Positions 23,401-34,902 of a DNA stretch of 64,000 nt are shown piece by piece. The first letter of the stretch is position 1. Each line of letters begins with the position of its first letter. The translations under genes and the position numbers were made by a program. The notes beneath the pieces were generated by a model. That model made no database searches, was not told the DNA's origin, and was given only the letters and a program-made list of their open reading frames with translations. This stretch comes from Armigeres subalbatus (taxonomy: Eukaryota; Arthropoda; Insecta; Diptera; Culicidae): NCBI RefSeq assembly GCF_024139115.2, contig NC_085141.1, positions 371,341,925 to 371,405,924 on the forward strand, written 5' to 3'.

Positions 23401-23537
23401 GGCGTGCAGCAAGTTAGTCCGACATCTTGAACTGATGGCAAAGGCCACAACCGCCGCATGCAAATGGTGGTTGGCATTGTGAAGTAGGTCAAACCGAAGC
23501 TGGTGTTCGAGTTTTGAAAATTATCGACTTCATTATT
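20411..23537. other. AT-rich then low-repeat non-coding region
   Basis: 20.41-20.83 and 21.3-21.68 kb are very AT-rich. 21.7-23.5 kb has normal composition and no recognised repeat, so it may be unique host DNA. No exon could be supported. The open frames here (for example 22604-22837 and 23316-23582) have no motifs, and the latter is partly SINE sequence. Confidence 0.35.
20830..20985. repeat. Dispersed repeat with CTTCAGTGTC/ACTCGACTTGG core
   Basis: Blocks such as CCATTGAATTCCACCACTTA, AGATACGTATTGCGACCTC and GGCCGTCTTCAGTGTCTTGT recur in reverse complement at about 38765-38880. The left edge (TTTTAGTGGAATGTCTTC) also resembles 25915-25930. The element class was not determined. Confidence 0.6.
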
Positions 23538-24054
23538 AACCGGCAGGTATTTATTCTTCTTATTGGCATTACATCCCCACACTGCACACTTAACTCATTT
23601 TACAGTATTCGGTAAATTTTACCGAAATCTCAACAGCAGAACTGTTCGGTAATTTTTTTTACAGATTTTTTGTAATTTTTTCCATTGCTCAACTGTCAAA
23701 ATCACCGAAAACCAGTAAAATTATTTACCGAACAGTTCTGCTGTTGAGATTTCGGTAAAATTTTACCGAATTCGGCGATTTATTTTAAGTGTGTGGGACA
23801 GAGTCGACTCGCAGCTTAGTTTTCATTAAGCACTTCCACAGTTATTAACTGCGAGGTTTCTGAGCCAGGTTACCATTTTTGCATTCGTATATCATCGATG
23901 ATACTTTTATGCCCTGGGAAGTCGAGTTAACTTCCAATCCGAAAATTGCCTAAACCGGCACCGGGAATCGAACCCAGCCACCCTCAACATGGTCTTGATT
24001 TGTAGCCGCGCGTCTTACCGCACGGCTAAGGAGGGCTCAACCCGTAGGTATTTA
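23538..24054 (-). mobile_element. Feilai-type tRNA-related SINE with target duplication
   Basis: On the minus strand a tRNA-like head (GCCCTCCTTAGCCGTGCGG, B-box GGTTCGATTCCC) starts near 24038. A tail near 23554-23580 carries GGCATTACATCC and a TTCTTCTTATT end. This is the structure I recall for Feilai of Aedes aegypti. A 16-bp flanking duplication, 23538-23553 and 24039-24054, differs at two positions. A 209-bp MITE interrupts the tail. Pol III control boxes are internal. It encodes no protein. Confidence 0.85.
23585..23793. mobile_element. MITE nested in the Feilai SINE
   Basis: The termini CACACTTAA and TTAAGTGTG bound a 209-bp palindromic element. Its arms share GGTAAAATTTTACCGAAATC and AACAGCAGAACTGTTCGGTA. 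It splits the SINE at CACTG/GGGACAG, and TG is present on both sides, consistent with a 2-bp duplication. Comparison with the second SINE copy (62897-63177) supports the insertion point. Confidence 0.85.
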
Positions 24055-24229
24055 CCATCATAATAAATGTGAAAACAATTTCATTTTCATTAATTGTATA
24101 ACAATTTCATTTGAGCAAGTGCTCAAATTTTTCTACTAGATTTTTGTATACCAAAGAATGTTGTAGCCAGATTTCAGGATGATTGATGAAAACCACTCTG
24201 ACAATAATAGAAAAGAATTTTAAAATGCG

Positions 24230-25260
24230 GCCGCGCGACGCCATAGGTCGGCATGAACTTATTTCATGCATTCAAAATTCTTCGAAATATCTCCGGAATT
24301 CCCATAAATTCCTCCAGGAATTCCTTTGGAAGTTGTTCCGAGAATTCCTCTGGGAATTCCGCCGGAAGTTCCTTCAGGAATTTCGCCGAAAGCTCCTCCG
24401 GGAAGTTCTACCGGAAGTTCCTTCAGGAATTCCACCAGAAGTTAATCCGGGAATTCCTCTACGAATTCTGCTGGAAGTTCCTTTTCAGAATTTCTTCCGG
24501 GATATGCTCTAGAAGTTCCTCCAAGCATTTCTCTGAGTTCCTCCGGAAGTTTCTCCAGTAATACTTCCGGAAGATCCTCCGTGAATTCCTGCGGCAGTTC
24601 CTGCGGGAATAACCAAAGAAGTTTCTTCGAGAATTCTTCCAAAACTTCCTCCGGGAGTTGCCCCAGATGTTCCCCCGGGAACGTCCCAAAATGTTTCTGT
24701 GAGACTTTCCGAAGGAATTCCTGGTTTGAAATTTTGGATAAATTCTTGAAGGAATTCTCAAATAAAATCCCGAAAGATCCTCCGGGAAGTTCTCCACCGC
24801 TTTCTCCGAGAATTCCTCTGGAAATTCTTCTTAGAATTCCTCCGGAAGTTCTTCCGGAAATTGCTCCAGAAGATCCAACAAGCAATTCCTCAAGGTGTTC
24901 CGCCCCTTAAATTCCCCCAGGAATTCCTGAAGATATTTCTAAGAAAATTCATACAAATATTCCACCAGAAATTATTTCAAGAATGTCATCCAAAATTTAT
25001 CTAAGAATTCTTTAGGAAAATTTTTTTTCTGGCAATTCCCACGGCAATTTCTATAGAAATTTCTGCCAGAAGCCCCTAAAAACTTTTTCAGATTAAAAGG
25101 CTCTCTTGGAATTCATTTCGAATTTTCTCCCAAACTAATCTTCAAGATGTTACCCAGAAAATGCCTAGAAGAACTGAATTAGGAATTCCCGAAGGATATT
25201 TGTGGGAATATCACAAAAAGATTCTGAGGCAACTCCTGGAGGAATTCTTTGGAGTGGATT
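24230..25260. repeat. 12-bp GGAATTCC-type minisatellite
   Basis: Degenerate units of about 12 bp (GGAATTCCTCCG, GGAAGTTCCTTC) give long open frames on both strands (24183-24512, 24442-24885) that have no protein features. Similar sequence fills parts of 39.48-40.1, 42.26-43.18 and 43.56-43.9 kb. A GC-rich scrap at 24228-24255 may be a remnant of the GCC-rich hAT-like ends described below. Confidence 0.75.
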
Positions 25261-27328
25261 ATCCCATAGAATGTCCCGTTACGCTGGGGAATGGATACTC
25301 TGAAGTAGTGCGTAACGGTGTAAATCCGGTCATATCGCCAGGCTCGGTTAAACACTGAAACTGACAATATCCACTGGCCAGTGGAGATATATCAGCTTCC
25401 ACACTGATATTCTTCCCTCCCCCTTCATACGGGAGCTTGGCAGAAGGTAGGTCGTGTGATATGTGCCATCACAAATATTGCCCTCCGCTCGCTTTCAAAT
25501 CGACTTCTATAAAAACATTCTTCATGCCTGCCGTATCCTAACGGAACTATCAATTCTATACTTTCGCCTCTAATTTTTCTGGGTTTTTCGAACCCTCCTC
25601 CCCCCACACAAATGATTTTTAATTTATATGGCCCGTAAGAAAACAACAGACCCCACTTCCCTCCAAAAGTGCTTACGTAATATGTGTACGGCCCCTTAGA
25701 AGGTAAAAAAATTTAAAATTAAAAATCAGAAATTCAAAATAATAAATTAAAAATGAGAAACGAGAAATAAAAAAATAAAAAATAAAAAAAAAATTTAAAA
25801 GTAAAAATTAAAAACTTGAAAATTAAAAATAAAAAATTAAAATTTAAAATAAAAAATATAAAATAAAAAAATTAAAATTGAAAATTCAAAAAAATATATA
25901 TATTTCAAGCTCTTTTTAGTGCAATGTATTCAACCGTCTAAGACGAGTTATAAAAGAGAGTACTAAACTCGCCTTAGACGGTTCTAAATTTAAATTAAAA
26001 ATTAAAAATTTAAAATGAAAAAAAAAATAAAAATAAAAATTTAATAGGGGAAAATACGGCTTTGGCAGGTTTTGTTCTATTATTGTCAGGGGCTTTTTGT
26101 CGACCAAATTTGATGAAATTTGGCCACAATATTCTTTGATATGCAAAGAATGTTTAGGCCAAATTTGAGCATAATCAGTAGAGTGGCCCAGCCTAGTATG
26201 GGGAGAAAAAAAAGTCGTCGTATTCTACAGGGCACCCTCCGGGATTTTGCCTTTAGGTAAGAAAATCATTCTCTGAAATTTTCATCCTGATCGGTTATTG
26301 CATAAGCTGGCGCAATTGATTTGAAGTTAATATGGGGGTTTCAGCCGAAATATATGGGAAAATACACCTCTGTTACTATTTCATACTGGAAATTGGATGG
26401 AAGAGCCCGATTGAGCCCAGATTTGCAGGAATTGAAGTTAACATGCCAATGAACAATTCGACTTGAAATTCTACTATGATTAAATAAACTTTAAATTAGT
26501 TTGAAATTTAGAAATTTATTGCGCATAAATCCCGACATTTTATTCCCACCTTTGGGTTTCCGCGCCGAGCATTCAGCGACACGCCGAGCACTTCAAGACT
26601 CGGCGACAAGGTGAAAGTTATAAAGTTGATAACCCTCATTTTTGGCAATTAATGTCGATTGTTTGTGTGAGTGCACCGATGTATGAGTGAAAACATTTAT
26701 AAAAGGTCTATCGGGGAAGCATTCGCTGAAGACAAATGTCATTGTCTTCAACGACGAAACGAAAAGTTTCAATGCAAAAAGCAATATAAATAAGTTGAGG
26801 TTAAAAATAGAAAATTAATTAAAATTTAAAGTTAAGAGTTAGAAATAAAATATAAGAAATAAAAAATTAAAAAAATCAAAATTGAGTATTATGAATTAAA
26901 AATTTAAAATTCAAAATAAAAAATGAATATTAAAAAAATGAGAAATAAAAAAAAATCAAATAATAAATCGAAAATTAATAAAATTGCCTTTAAAATAAAA
27001 AATATAAAATTAAAAATACAAATTAAAAATTTGAAATGAAAAAGAAAAATTTAAAATTTTAATTTCAAATTGAGAAATTTTAAAATTTTAAAATGTGAAA
27101 TAAAAACTTTAAAATTAAAGATTAAAAATTAAAAATAAATAATAAAAAATTAAAAATTGAAAATTAGAAATTAAAAACAAATAATAAAAAAAATTGAAAA
27201 TTAAATTATAATTAAAATTTGAATGAAAAATTTGAAAATAAACATTAATAAAAATTTAAAATTTGAGGTTTAAGCAAAATTAAAAATTTCTTGCTCCTTC
27301 CCTCAGCCTTTTTCCTTCTTTCTTCTTC
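25261..27328. other. Non-coding, largely A/T simple sequence
   Basis: 25690-26045 and 26800-27290 are (AAAATT)n-like tracts. 25931-25983 is a hairpin with arms AACCGTCTAAGACGAGTT and AACTCGCCTTAGACGGTT. 26045-26590 is non-repetitive in this window and has no supported gene. Confidence 0.5.
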
Positions 27329-28388
27329 CTCTGTGAAATCGAAGGTCGATTTATTTTTGTATTTTTTTATTGCTCTGAAAGTTTGCATATACATTCTTTA
27401 TGATCAAAAAAACGTAATTTGCATCATTGGTTTGCCATTTTGAAGCTAGCTTAACTTTTGACAAAAGCCTAAGGAAAAACACCTTGAACACTTAAAAAGA
27501 ACTTGAAAACGGCTTGACCGATCGTTTTGATGTCTTCTACATAGTTTTAAGTAATCATTAGGCTATGTGAAAAAAAATTACACCGGAAAAAATAATGTAG
27601 TATTTGTAATTGTAATAGATAATATATGTATTTTTATGCTTGTCCATCACTTGTCCATCCTGATCCACCTTCAATATTGAATAGAAGACTTTGGCCAAAT
27701 AATATGCCAAACATTAGTTGGGTTGAAAGATTCGGATTTGATTTTTTCGTAGTAAAGATTTTTTCTCCACCATCTCATACCATAAAAATGATCAACTTCG
27801 CTTCATTACATGCATTTGTCAATAAATATCAACGGTTCAGTAAAATTTGATTCTATGTTGAACAGATTCAAAAAAAAATCGAAAATCACTGAAAATTTAA
27901 AAAATCGGTATATTTTATCTTATAACGGCTGTATCTCAGAAACGGTAGCACTTATTTCATAAAATCGGGTCGATAAAAACGTAAAAAAAAAATCGACCAC
28001 TTTTGAAACACCAACTAATTTAAAAAATTATAACTTTTTTGTCCATCATTTCACCATTATGACTCATAGTGCAAAAAATACATACATTATCTGCTACTAC
28101 ATGTCAAAAAATAGAAAATATTGAAAAAATCGTTTTTGAGAAAATCGATTTTTAAGTTTTTCTTTCAATGTTTGAACAATTTTTTTCGCAGTGTATATTT
28201 TTTCACATTGGTGTTTTTGCTTAGGCCCTTGTCAAAAATCAGGCTATAGTTAAAATGGCAAACCAGTGATGCATATTATGTTTTTGTATATGCAAAATTT
28301 CAGATGTTGAATGTATAAGCAAAATTTCAGAGAAATAAAAAAATACAAAATTGAAATCTCGAAAAAAAAAAATCATGAATTCACAGAG
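27329..28388. mobile_element. Large fold-back DNA element with ~150-bp arms
   Basis: Arms at about 27329-27485 and 28205-28388 are diverged inverted copies. Shared blocks include TTTGTATTTTTTTATT, CTCTGAAA, TGGTTTGCCATTTT and GCCTAAG. Both ends begin CTCTGTGAA. The interior is AT-rich and non-coding. No target duplication was fixed. It resembles a long-TIR MITE. Confidence 0.65.
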
Positions 28389-30540
28389 AATTGCTCAAGT
28401 AGTAAAAGCATGTGGCGACTGTCGACTGCTTGGCCGCGGCTGCCATGGATTTATTTTCCTTTGACTGTATGGCAGGATGTATAGTAAAAAGAAATGTCAA
28501 CCATTATCATCCCTGCTTCTGACTGCGCACACCTCATTCCTCTATTACTTTTTGTATGATTTGTGAAGTGAACAATGTTAATTCCACTTCACATTTCGTA
28601 ATCAACAACTCTCTCCTCATTTCTCACTTTTCAAATCTCGTTATTAGAGGAAAAAATAACTATTCGGCCAAACGGCTTTCGGTCGAATGGTCACTCGCGA
28701 GAAAATAGACTTGCGAAACATAAATGCAGCGAAAAAATTAAAATTTAAATTCAGAAATCGGACATCAAGAAAAAGGATAAAAAATTAGAATTTAATGGCC
28801 AGAAATTTGAAAACAAAAAAAAAAATGGGAAAATCCAAATGTGAAATTCAAATTTTGAAATTAGAAATATGACAGAAGAAATCAGCTGAAATCGAAGATT
28901 AGAAAATTAAAAAAAGCTGTACTTCATCTCAAAGATCCTATGTTCAAATCATCAAAACAAAGCAATGAAAAGAAATTTAATTTGCTTCTTGTTCAGTTAG
29001 ATGAAAATGGGAACTGTTTTCCTACACAGAAAGCTGCAGAGACCATTTCCATCATAATTAAATGAAAATTCTTCAACTTCGATCTAAGATATTGGCTTGG
29101 CATATGGAAGAAACAATCATTAATGCACTTCAGCATTGAATAACCAAATGGATGACACTCAAGCGCTTCGAAATACTCACCAAGAGCCGTAACAAAGTCA
29201 GAAAAGGAAAAGCTTATGGATGTCGTACGATGGTGGAAAACTGATAACAATTTCCATACTTCATTAAATGGCAGTACTTCATTAACGCTGCTCCTGCAAC
29301 AAGTTATGAAAAGAAGATGGTGGCGATGACGAGACGCGAATGAATTGACTACTGCTTCCGGCAGTCAGTGTGCCCTCCCGATCGGTACCAACTGCTTGGC
29401 TATGGTTTCCGTCGCTAGTGGCACTTATTTCTCTGGTGACCAACTCCGACACCGACCAACCCAACCAACCAACTGTCGCGTCGCAACGCGGCCAATTACG
29501 CTTGATTTCACCGAGGCGACACAGAGAGTCAAGCATTGGGTCCTTATGTCAAGTGAATATGATAGCGAAGGGAGATTGAATTCAATGATAGTTGAGAGGA
29601 ACGGAAGTGTAGACTATCTTTGAAACGATGATTAAATTAACTAAAATGGTTTCCGTTCGGTCATTTACTTTTGGTAGTGAAGTGACTGATGAATAGTGAC
29701 CATATTTCAGCAGGTACTGTGACAATCGTTTAAAAAGGAATAATTTCTAACACATGCATATGCATCATTTATTTAAATTTCTGTAAATGTTATCTACTAT
29801 CATTCTCTAATGCAGTCAGTGAGTTTTTCGCAAAAGCACATTCGCCTTCACAAGGTCAACAACAGCTGAAACGTTGAACCTAAAAAGCAACGAACGGTAA
29901 TCAGTTTTGCGTTGAAAATCGCTTCTTCGCAATCCGCTGCTGCTGCAGCACTGAAAAACTCTGGATGGCAGTGACTTTTGTGGGAAAAGTTTCGACTCGT
30001 CCTGGCATTGCATACCTTATTTGATATTTGGTAGCAAGAGGGGGCGAGGGAATGGTGTGGTGCCTTTGGAAAGTTTTCGCTGTGCTCTTTGGTTGTGGAG
30101 CGTGAAAGCGTAATAAATCGAATTCAAAACGATGGGATGGGGCTACGAACTTTCTAATGGATTTCGGGGTTATCAGGTGACATTGAATGCGAAGGCTGCT
30201 TTATCTAAGATCTTTTGTACTTGCCAGCAGGAAGTCGATTGTTGTAGGGGTTACGTACCTGAAACGGGAAGAGAAAGTAGCAAAATCAGAATTTGTTTTA
30301 TTGTGTTTTTGTTTTGAGGAATTTGATAAAAATAGGTGACCGAAATTCGAATATTTGAAGGTTTAGAACTTCTAGGTTGGCTGGAATGGAAAATCACCTT
30401 CCTGAAAGATGAACTACATTTGATTCCATTATATTATTGTAACTTAACAGGGGTTTACAGGTTCCTTCAGGTCGATATTTTGGTATTGGCGAGCAAACGA
30501 TGTCCTGACCTGATAGATCTTACGGAAGAATGGTAAAATA
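28389..30540. other. Non-coding stretch with scattered repeat scraps
   Basis: A short GGCCAAACGGC-type scrap lies at about 28660-28700. Sequence at about 28950-29030 (AAACAAAGCAATG, TTTCCTACAC) resembles 60265-60340, so it is another dispersed repeat. No gene is supported from 29.3 to 30.5 kb. Confidence 0.4.
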
Positions 30541-30699
30541 TTAGACCTGCAATTACCTTAACAGAAACGCAGGTGAACATCGACTAAGTTCTCCCTCAAA
30601 GGGTTGCCCTACCTGGATTCTGTTACGTTGTTCTCGGTGTCGGAAGCAGTGGATAAACCTTCTATAGAAAACATAGACGTAGTCCTACATCAAAATATT

Positions 30700-31600
30700 G
30701 CAAATTTACTGCGACCCGCTTCAGCAGTTCAAAATTCCAATGCGGCCCTCGATAGTAAGTATGTTGGGGACCACTGTCCTAGATAATGGCAATGGCGTCC
30801 ACTTCGATTGTGACGGGCGAATTGCAACCCTTAGTTGCACGGGACTGCAGTTGTTGCAAGCAAGCGGGCCAGATCTGCTGCAGATACTTCTGGGTGCGAT
30901 CCCAGTAGTCCAAACGGTTGTCGGCGGTCTCCTTCCAGTTGAATTCCGGAACCGCTTGGAGATTGCTTCCGACATGGACATGGTTGGGTCTGATGGGTAC
31001 TCCGGTATCGGTGTCAGGAGTCAAGAATTCAGACACATCTCGACATGGGTCAACGAGTTCAGCAGATCCTCGTAGGCAAAGTTGGCATTGCCGACAGCCT
31101 TCAGGAGATGATTCTTCTCCGATTTGACTGCGGCCTCCCAGAAGCGGCCTCTGAAATGTGGTGCACGCGGTGGAATGAATTTCCACACAATTTCGTTTCC
31201 GGAGCACCAGTCAAAGATTTGGTTTCGATCGGCGGCTTCTGTCTTCATCATGCGATAGACTCGGTTGAGTGCATGCGAAGTCCCTTTGAAGATAGTGGCG
31301 TTGTCTGAAATCTGAATATAGAAGTGAATAAGTCGCTCACAGGCTCGATGTGGACCGCCTTGATTGAGAAGCAAACGAATATATTTTCGTTGGGTCACGG
31401 GTTCGAATTACTAACTTTACGTATAATGGTCCATAATAGTCGAAATCGCAAACGGACGTGTCGGCGACACATGCGATACCGGCAGATCGACTGTGCTCTG
31501 CTGGTCTAGAGTGGACTTTGATTGGAAACAAGTGTGGCATTGGTGAAAGACGGAACAAGATTTCTGCCGCCAAGGATCCAGAACTTCTGACGGAGAGTGG
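30700..31600 (-). pseudogene. BEL/Pao integrase and DUF5641-like region
   Basis: The minus-strand frame 31398-31021 has SDNATIFKG, then WKFIPPRAPHFRGRFWEAAV and LLKAVG, the integrase core of BEL/Pao with the D and E of its catalytic set. The frame 31573-31337 holds the upstream YYGPLYVK block. 30981-30721 continues as DUF5641 (NWKETADNRLDYW, then QIWPACLQQLQ). Frameshifts separate the pieces. In an intact element this enzyme would insert the DNA copy. Confidence 0.8.
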
Positions 31601-31729
31601 CTAGCAGTAGGCTAACGTGAGAACTGCTAGCCAGTAGAGTAGACAGCGGATGTTTTGACTTGGTGACACATTCACGAGATCAGACAACTCCTTAGCAAAT
31701 ATCTCCTTTTGCGATAAACGGCAGAGCAG

Positions 31730-32315
31730 GTATTCAGCGTGCTGCAGCTCGGAAGTGGTGTACGATGGACGATAAAATGACTCGGCTACTAATGATCAAC
31801 AGAGGAAGAGATGATACGAAACTGCGCAACTCTATGCGTTGCTTTAATCTCTGTATGTAGCGGCCGCAGAATGCAACCACATGAGTAACTTGTTGTAGAG
31901 AAAACAAATCTCCACGGAAAGCGGCTTGTGCGGCGATCATTGCCCTTCTTCGGACGCTGCGAGGGAGTTCTCCTGGTCGATGACGGTATTGGGTCAATAT
32001 TCAGGCGACAGTGCGAGCCAGGATTTCCAGCGGGTTGGAACGGCTCGCAGCTACTGAAGCACGGTGCTAGAATCGGAACAGAATTAGGCGGTGGTGGTGG
32101 TCTTCACCGAAGCATCCACCTTCTTGAAGAGCTGCGTTGTGAGATGTGCTGCACAGAGCTCGAGTCTGGCGATGGAGCGGTGCTTGGACAGCGGCACGAA
32201 TTTGCATCGGCGAAGAAATGGAGTTGGATAGTAGCACCGACTAACGAAAACACGAAGCGAGGAATTTGGACTGTAGCTAGAATATGGAAGGTGGTGTAGA
32301 ACTGCTTCCATTCGT
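31730..32315 (-). pseudogene. BEL/Pao RNase H and integrase linker, broken
   Basis: On the minus strand, PLSKHRSIARLELCAAHL near 32200 is the RNase H motif of Pao-type polyproteins (usually IPRLELCAA). HVVAFCGRYIQRL near 31870 is the conserved connector before the integrase. The upstream part of the RNase H domain is displaced by the SINE at 32342-32948 and resumes after it. Confidence 0.7.
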
Positions 32316-32974
32316 GTTGTAGCTGAACCGGCAACAAAAAATTGAGCATGAGCATGATGACCGTGCATTTCGTAGTTGCTACTCCGTGATCGACCAGAAC
32401 CAATCGCAATTGCACAGGGAACCAACCGTGGATTTGCTCTCCAACCTCAATGTGCACAGTCCGAGAGCTCTAGTATTTTTGAATGGTCGATAACGGCGCT
32501 GGCCACGTCCTCACGGTCATTGGGGATGGGAAGGAATTGATGATGCAATTTCTCGCCCACTGCAAGCCGAGAGCACCTCTGCACTCGCCACGAGTTCCTG
32601 CGGAATTTTATTGGAATCTGGGGTTAGGTTTTATGGCAGAGGTTCGTCTTGGTTAACGGGTTGCCAATGTGATAGTAATGAAAGGGTGGTGTATATTCTA
32701 ATTGGATGCCGAAACGAGCTTTTTGGCTCATTTCGAATTCTAACAGTTACCTGTTACAACTAATCAAGTTGTAGGTATAGGGATAGAAGATGGAAACGGT
32801 ATGAAAGCCCATTTCCAGATCTAGCGATTGCTAGAACATGAGAAATATATGAAAAGATACAAAGTAGGAGGAATAGAACGGGCCTGGGATTGAACCCACG
32901 ACCTCCTGCGTATGAGGCAGAAGCGGTAGCCATATGACCACCAAGCCCGTTGTAGCTGATCCGGCAACAAAAAA
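32316..32974 (-). mobile_element. tRNA-Met-like long SINE, copy 1, with 26-bp target duplication
   Basis: The insertion proper is 32342-32948 (607 bp). The flanking copies 32316-32341 and 32949-32974 are identical except for one base. The minus-strand head is tRNA-like: GGGCTTGGTGGTCATATGG, anticodon loop CTCATAC (CAT) and B-box GGGTTCAATCCC. The body matches copy 2 (34935-35557) along its length. The 3' tail is ATGCTCATGCTCAA, a hexamer-like repeat rather than poly(A). It splits the BEL RNase H region. Confidence 0.85.
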
Positions 32975-34320
32975 AACCACTAACAGAGAACACCGCCGTG
33001 CTTCAAAGCCCAAAGCATAGCCTTTGTAATGACCGGACTCAATAGGCCCAGTGGCGATGTACGACATTATCTTCGGCTTTGTAAGGATGGAGGCCGGGAG
33101 GCGTACTTCTACCTTGAGTCGAAGGTTGTTGGCCTTTTGATCCCACAATAGGCCGAGCGTGGTGATCATCTGCTCATCCTGCAGATCGTGGATAACTTGG
33201 ATGGTCAGATCTTCTGGCGGAACATCCTGGAGGACTGCCGGAGCGTTCGACGCCCATTTCTTCAGCGCAAATCCAGCAGAACGGAGCATGGCAGTAACTT
33301 GATGGCGAAGTGCGTTGGCGGACTAAATTGTGACTGAATCCGGTCATATATCAATTCTAGTTATCTATTAAAAGCATGTGTGCTGTTTGGAACGTCAAAT
33401 GCGCAGATTATCGACGTAGAAATCTTCCACCACTGAGTCGACAACAGCAGGAAACAACTCCGCCTGGTCAATGACAATCGGCCGGAGTGTCTTAGTTGCC
33501 AGGCACTTTGCGCTAGCCGTACCGTAAGTGACGATCTATAACTCAAATGTAGCGATCGGATCAGACGGATTCTCGGGATGATGCAATACATTTTCTCAAC
33601 GTCTGCTACTATGGCAATGCGTCGTGTCCGGAATCTAGTTTAGATGTAAGTAGGTCTTGCTGGACGACAGGTCCAGCCAGAAGTGTGTCATTCAAGAAAT
33701 AGCTGGATGAGGTCTTGCATGACGCGTCAAAAACTACCCTGACCTTCGTGGTCATGCTGGATTCCATGAAGACGACGTGGTGGAGAATGTAGGAGTGTTC
33801 AATTCGATCATCTACCAGGTCTGGTATCTCCTGCATGTGGCCAAGCTGTAGATACTCCTCCATGAATCAGTGGTATGAGTGCGTAATGGCAGGATCTCTA
33901 CCGTTTCATGCTCAGGATTCGACGATCAGCAATTGATCTGTATTCTCCGAGAACTTTTTTCGGGAACTTCAGTCCTCGGAAGACGTACGATGTACCGCCC
34001 TGCAAAATTGCGCATCGTAGAAGCAGCGTACAGTTCCTAACATCGACCTTCTTCGGTGGATCGAACTGGAGCCGATGGAATTGTTTCCATGTCCCAGAAC
34101 TTTGGTAGAGTGGCTTCTAGTCGATCGTCGGCAGTGGAGAGATAGCAGTATCGTGGAATGCAGGTAGCCGACCAAGATGCGGGTTCAGTGACTGCCCAAC
34201 CAAATACTGTTTCGACTACCTTCGGAAGACCTTCACCCAGAGAAACCTTCCATCCCGTGTGGAGTTCCAAGTACGTTCCGTCACCGATGACGAGATTTAC
34301 GTGACGAGATTCTTAGAATT
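32975..34320 (-). pseudogene. BEL/Pao protease and reverse transcriptase region, broken
   Basis: The frame 34270-34037 has LPKVVETVFGWAV, the conserved protease-region signature of BEL elements. 33863-33609 has VFMESSMTTKVRVVFDAS and LNDTLLAGP, the start of the reverse transcriptase. 33289 onward has GFALKKWASN, the RT-RNase H junction. The catalytic YVDD region, expected near 33.4-33.6 kb, is too damaged to read with confidence. Confidence 0.75.
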
Positions 34321-34474
34321 TACCACCCGAAATGTCGATCGGTGTAGTCTGAAGATGGCTGCTTCTGTACCAAAACTGTAGTTTCTTCGAGGTCGTTCGT
34401 TGTCCCGACTCGATGGATCGCGATCTTGCAGAAGCGAGTATCAGTTGTATTTGGAATTGCATTTCTTGAATTGA

Positions 34475-34902
34475 TTACCAACGTTGAGGCAGTTCCAACA
34501 CAGGCGCTTTTGGGAAGTCAACGCTCGGCGTTAACGGATGTTCTTTCCAAAAAACACTGGACATATTCGGATAGAATGACTGTCCAAACAGGAAGGCGAA
34601 CAAGAGTAGCTGGGAGTGGATGAGGCTGACACTTTCACATGGATCATCGATGTGGAGGTGTAAAAAGTCCCAATTGAGCTTCGGTAAGTCAATTTTGGTT
34701 GTCAAGTTTGCTGTGGAGCGCGTACCGAATCGTTCAACGTTGACTGGTTGAAATCTCAACGCGCTTCAAGAGATGGAAACCCTTTGCCTTGCAGGACCGT
34801 TTCTGGAATTCAACGCGTTCGTTGATGTGCTCATCCAGTGCCTCTGGGGCATCCAGCTTCTCAATCATACTCTGACACTCCACGAAGTTTTCGTTTTTCT
34901 TA
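34475..34902 (-). pseudogene. BEL/Pao gag-protease region remnant
   Basis: A minus-strand frame reads DAPEALDEHINERVEF and then Lys-rich residues, as in BEL gag C-termini. A second frame (34759-34475) has NVERFGTRSTANLTTKI, consistent with the start of the protease region. Position between gag and protease is as expected, but the motifs are weak. Confidence 0.5.

Noticed and set aside
23955..24038. tRNA gene
   Set aside because: The tRNA-like head and B-box belong to a Feilai-type SINE with tail and target duplication. The same applies to the tRNA-Met-like heads at 32.9 and 34.9 kb.
24442..24885. 147-codon frame rich in Gly/Glu/Ser
   Set aside because: It is the 12-bp GGAATTCC-type minisatellite, and an overlapping open frame exists on the other strand.
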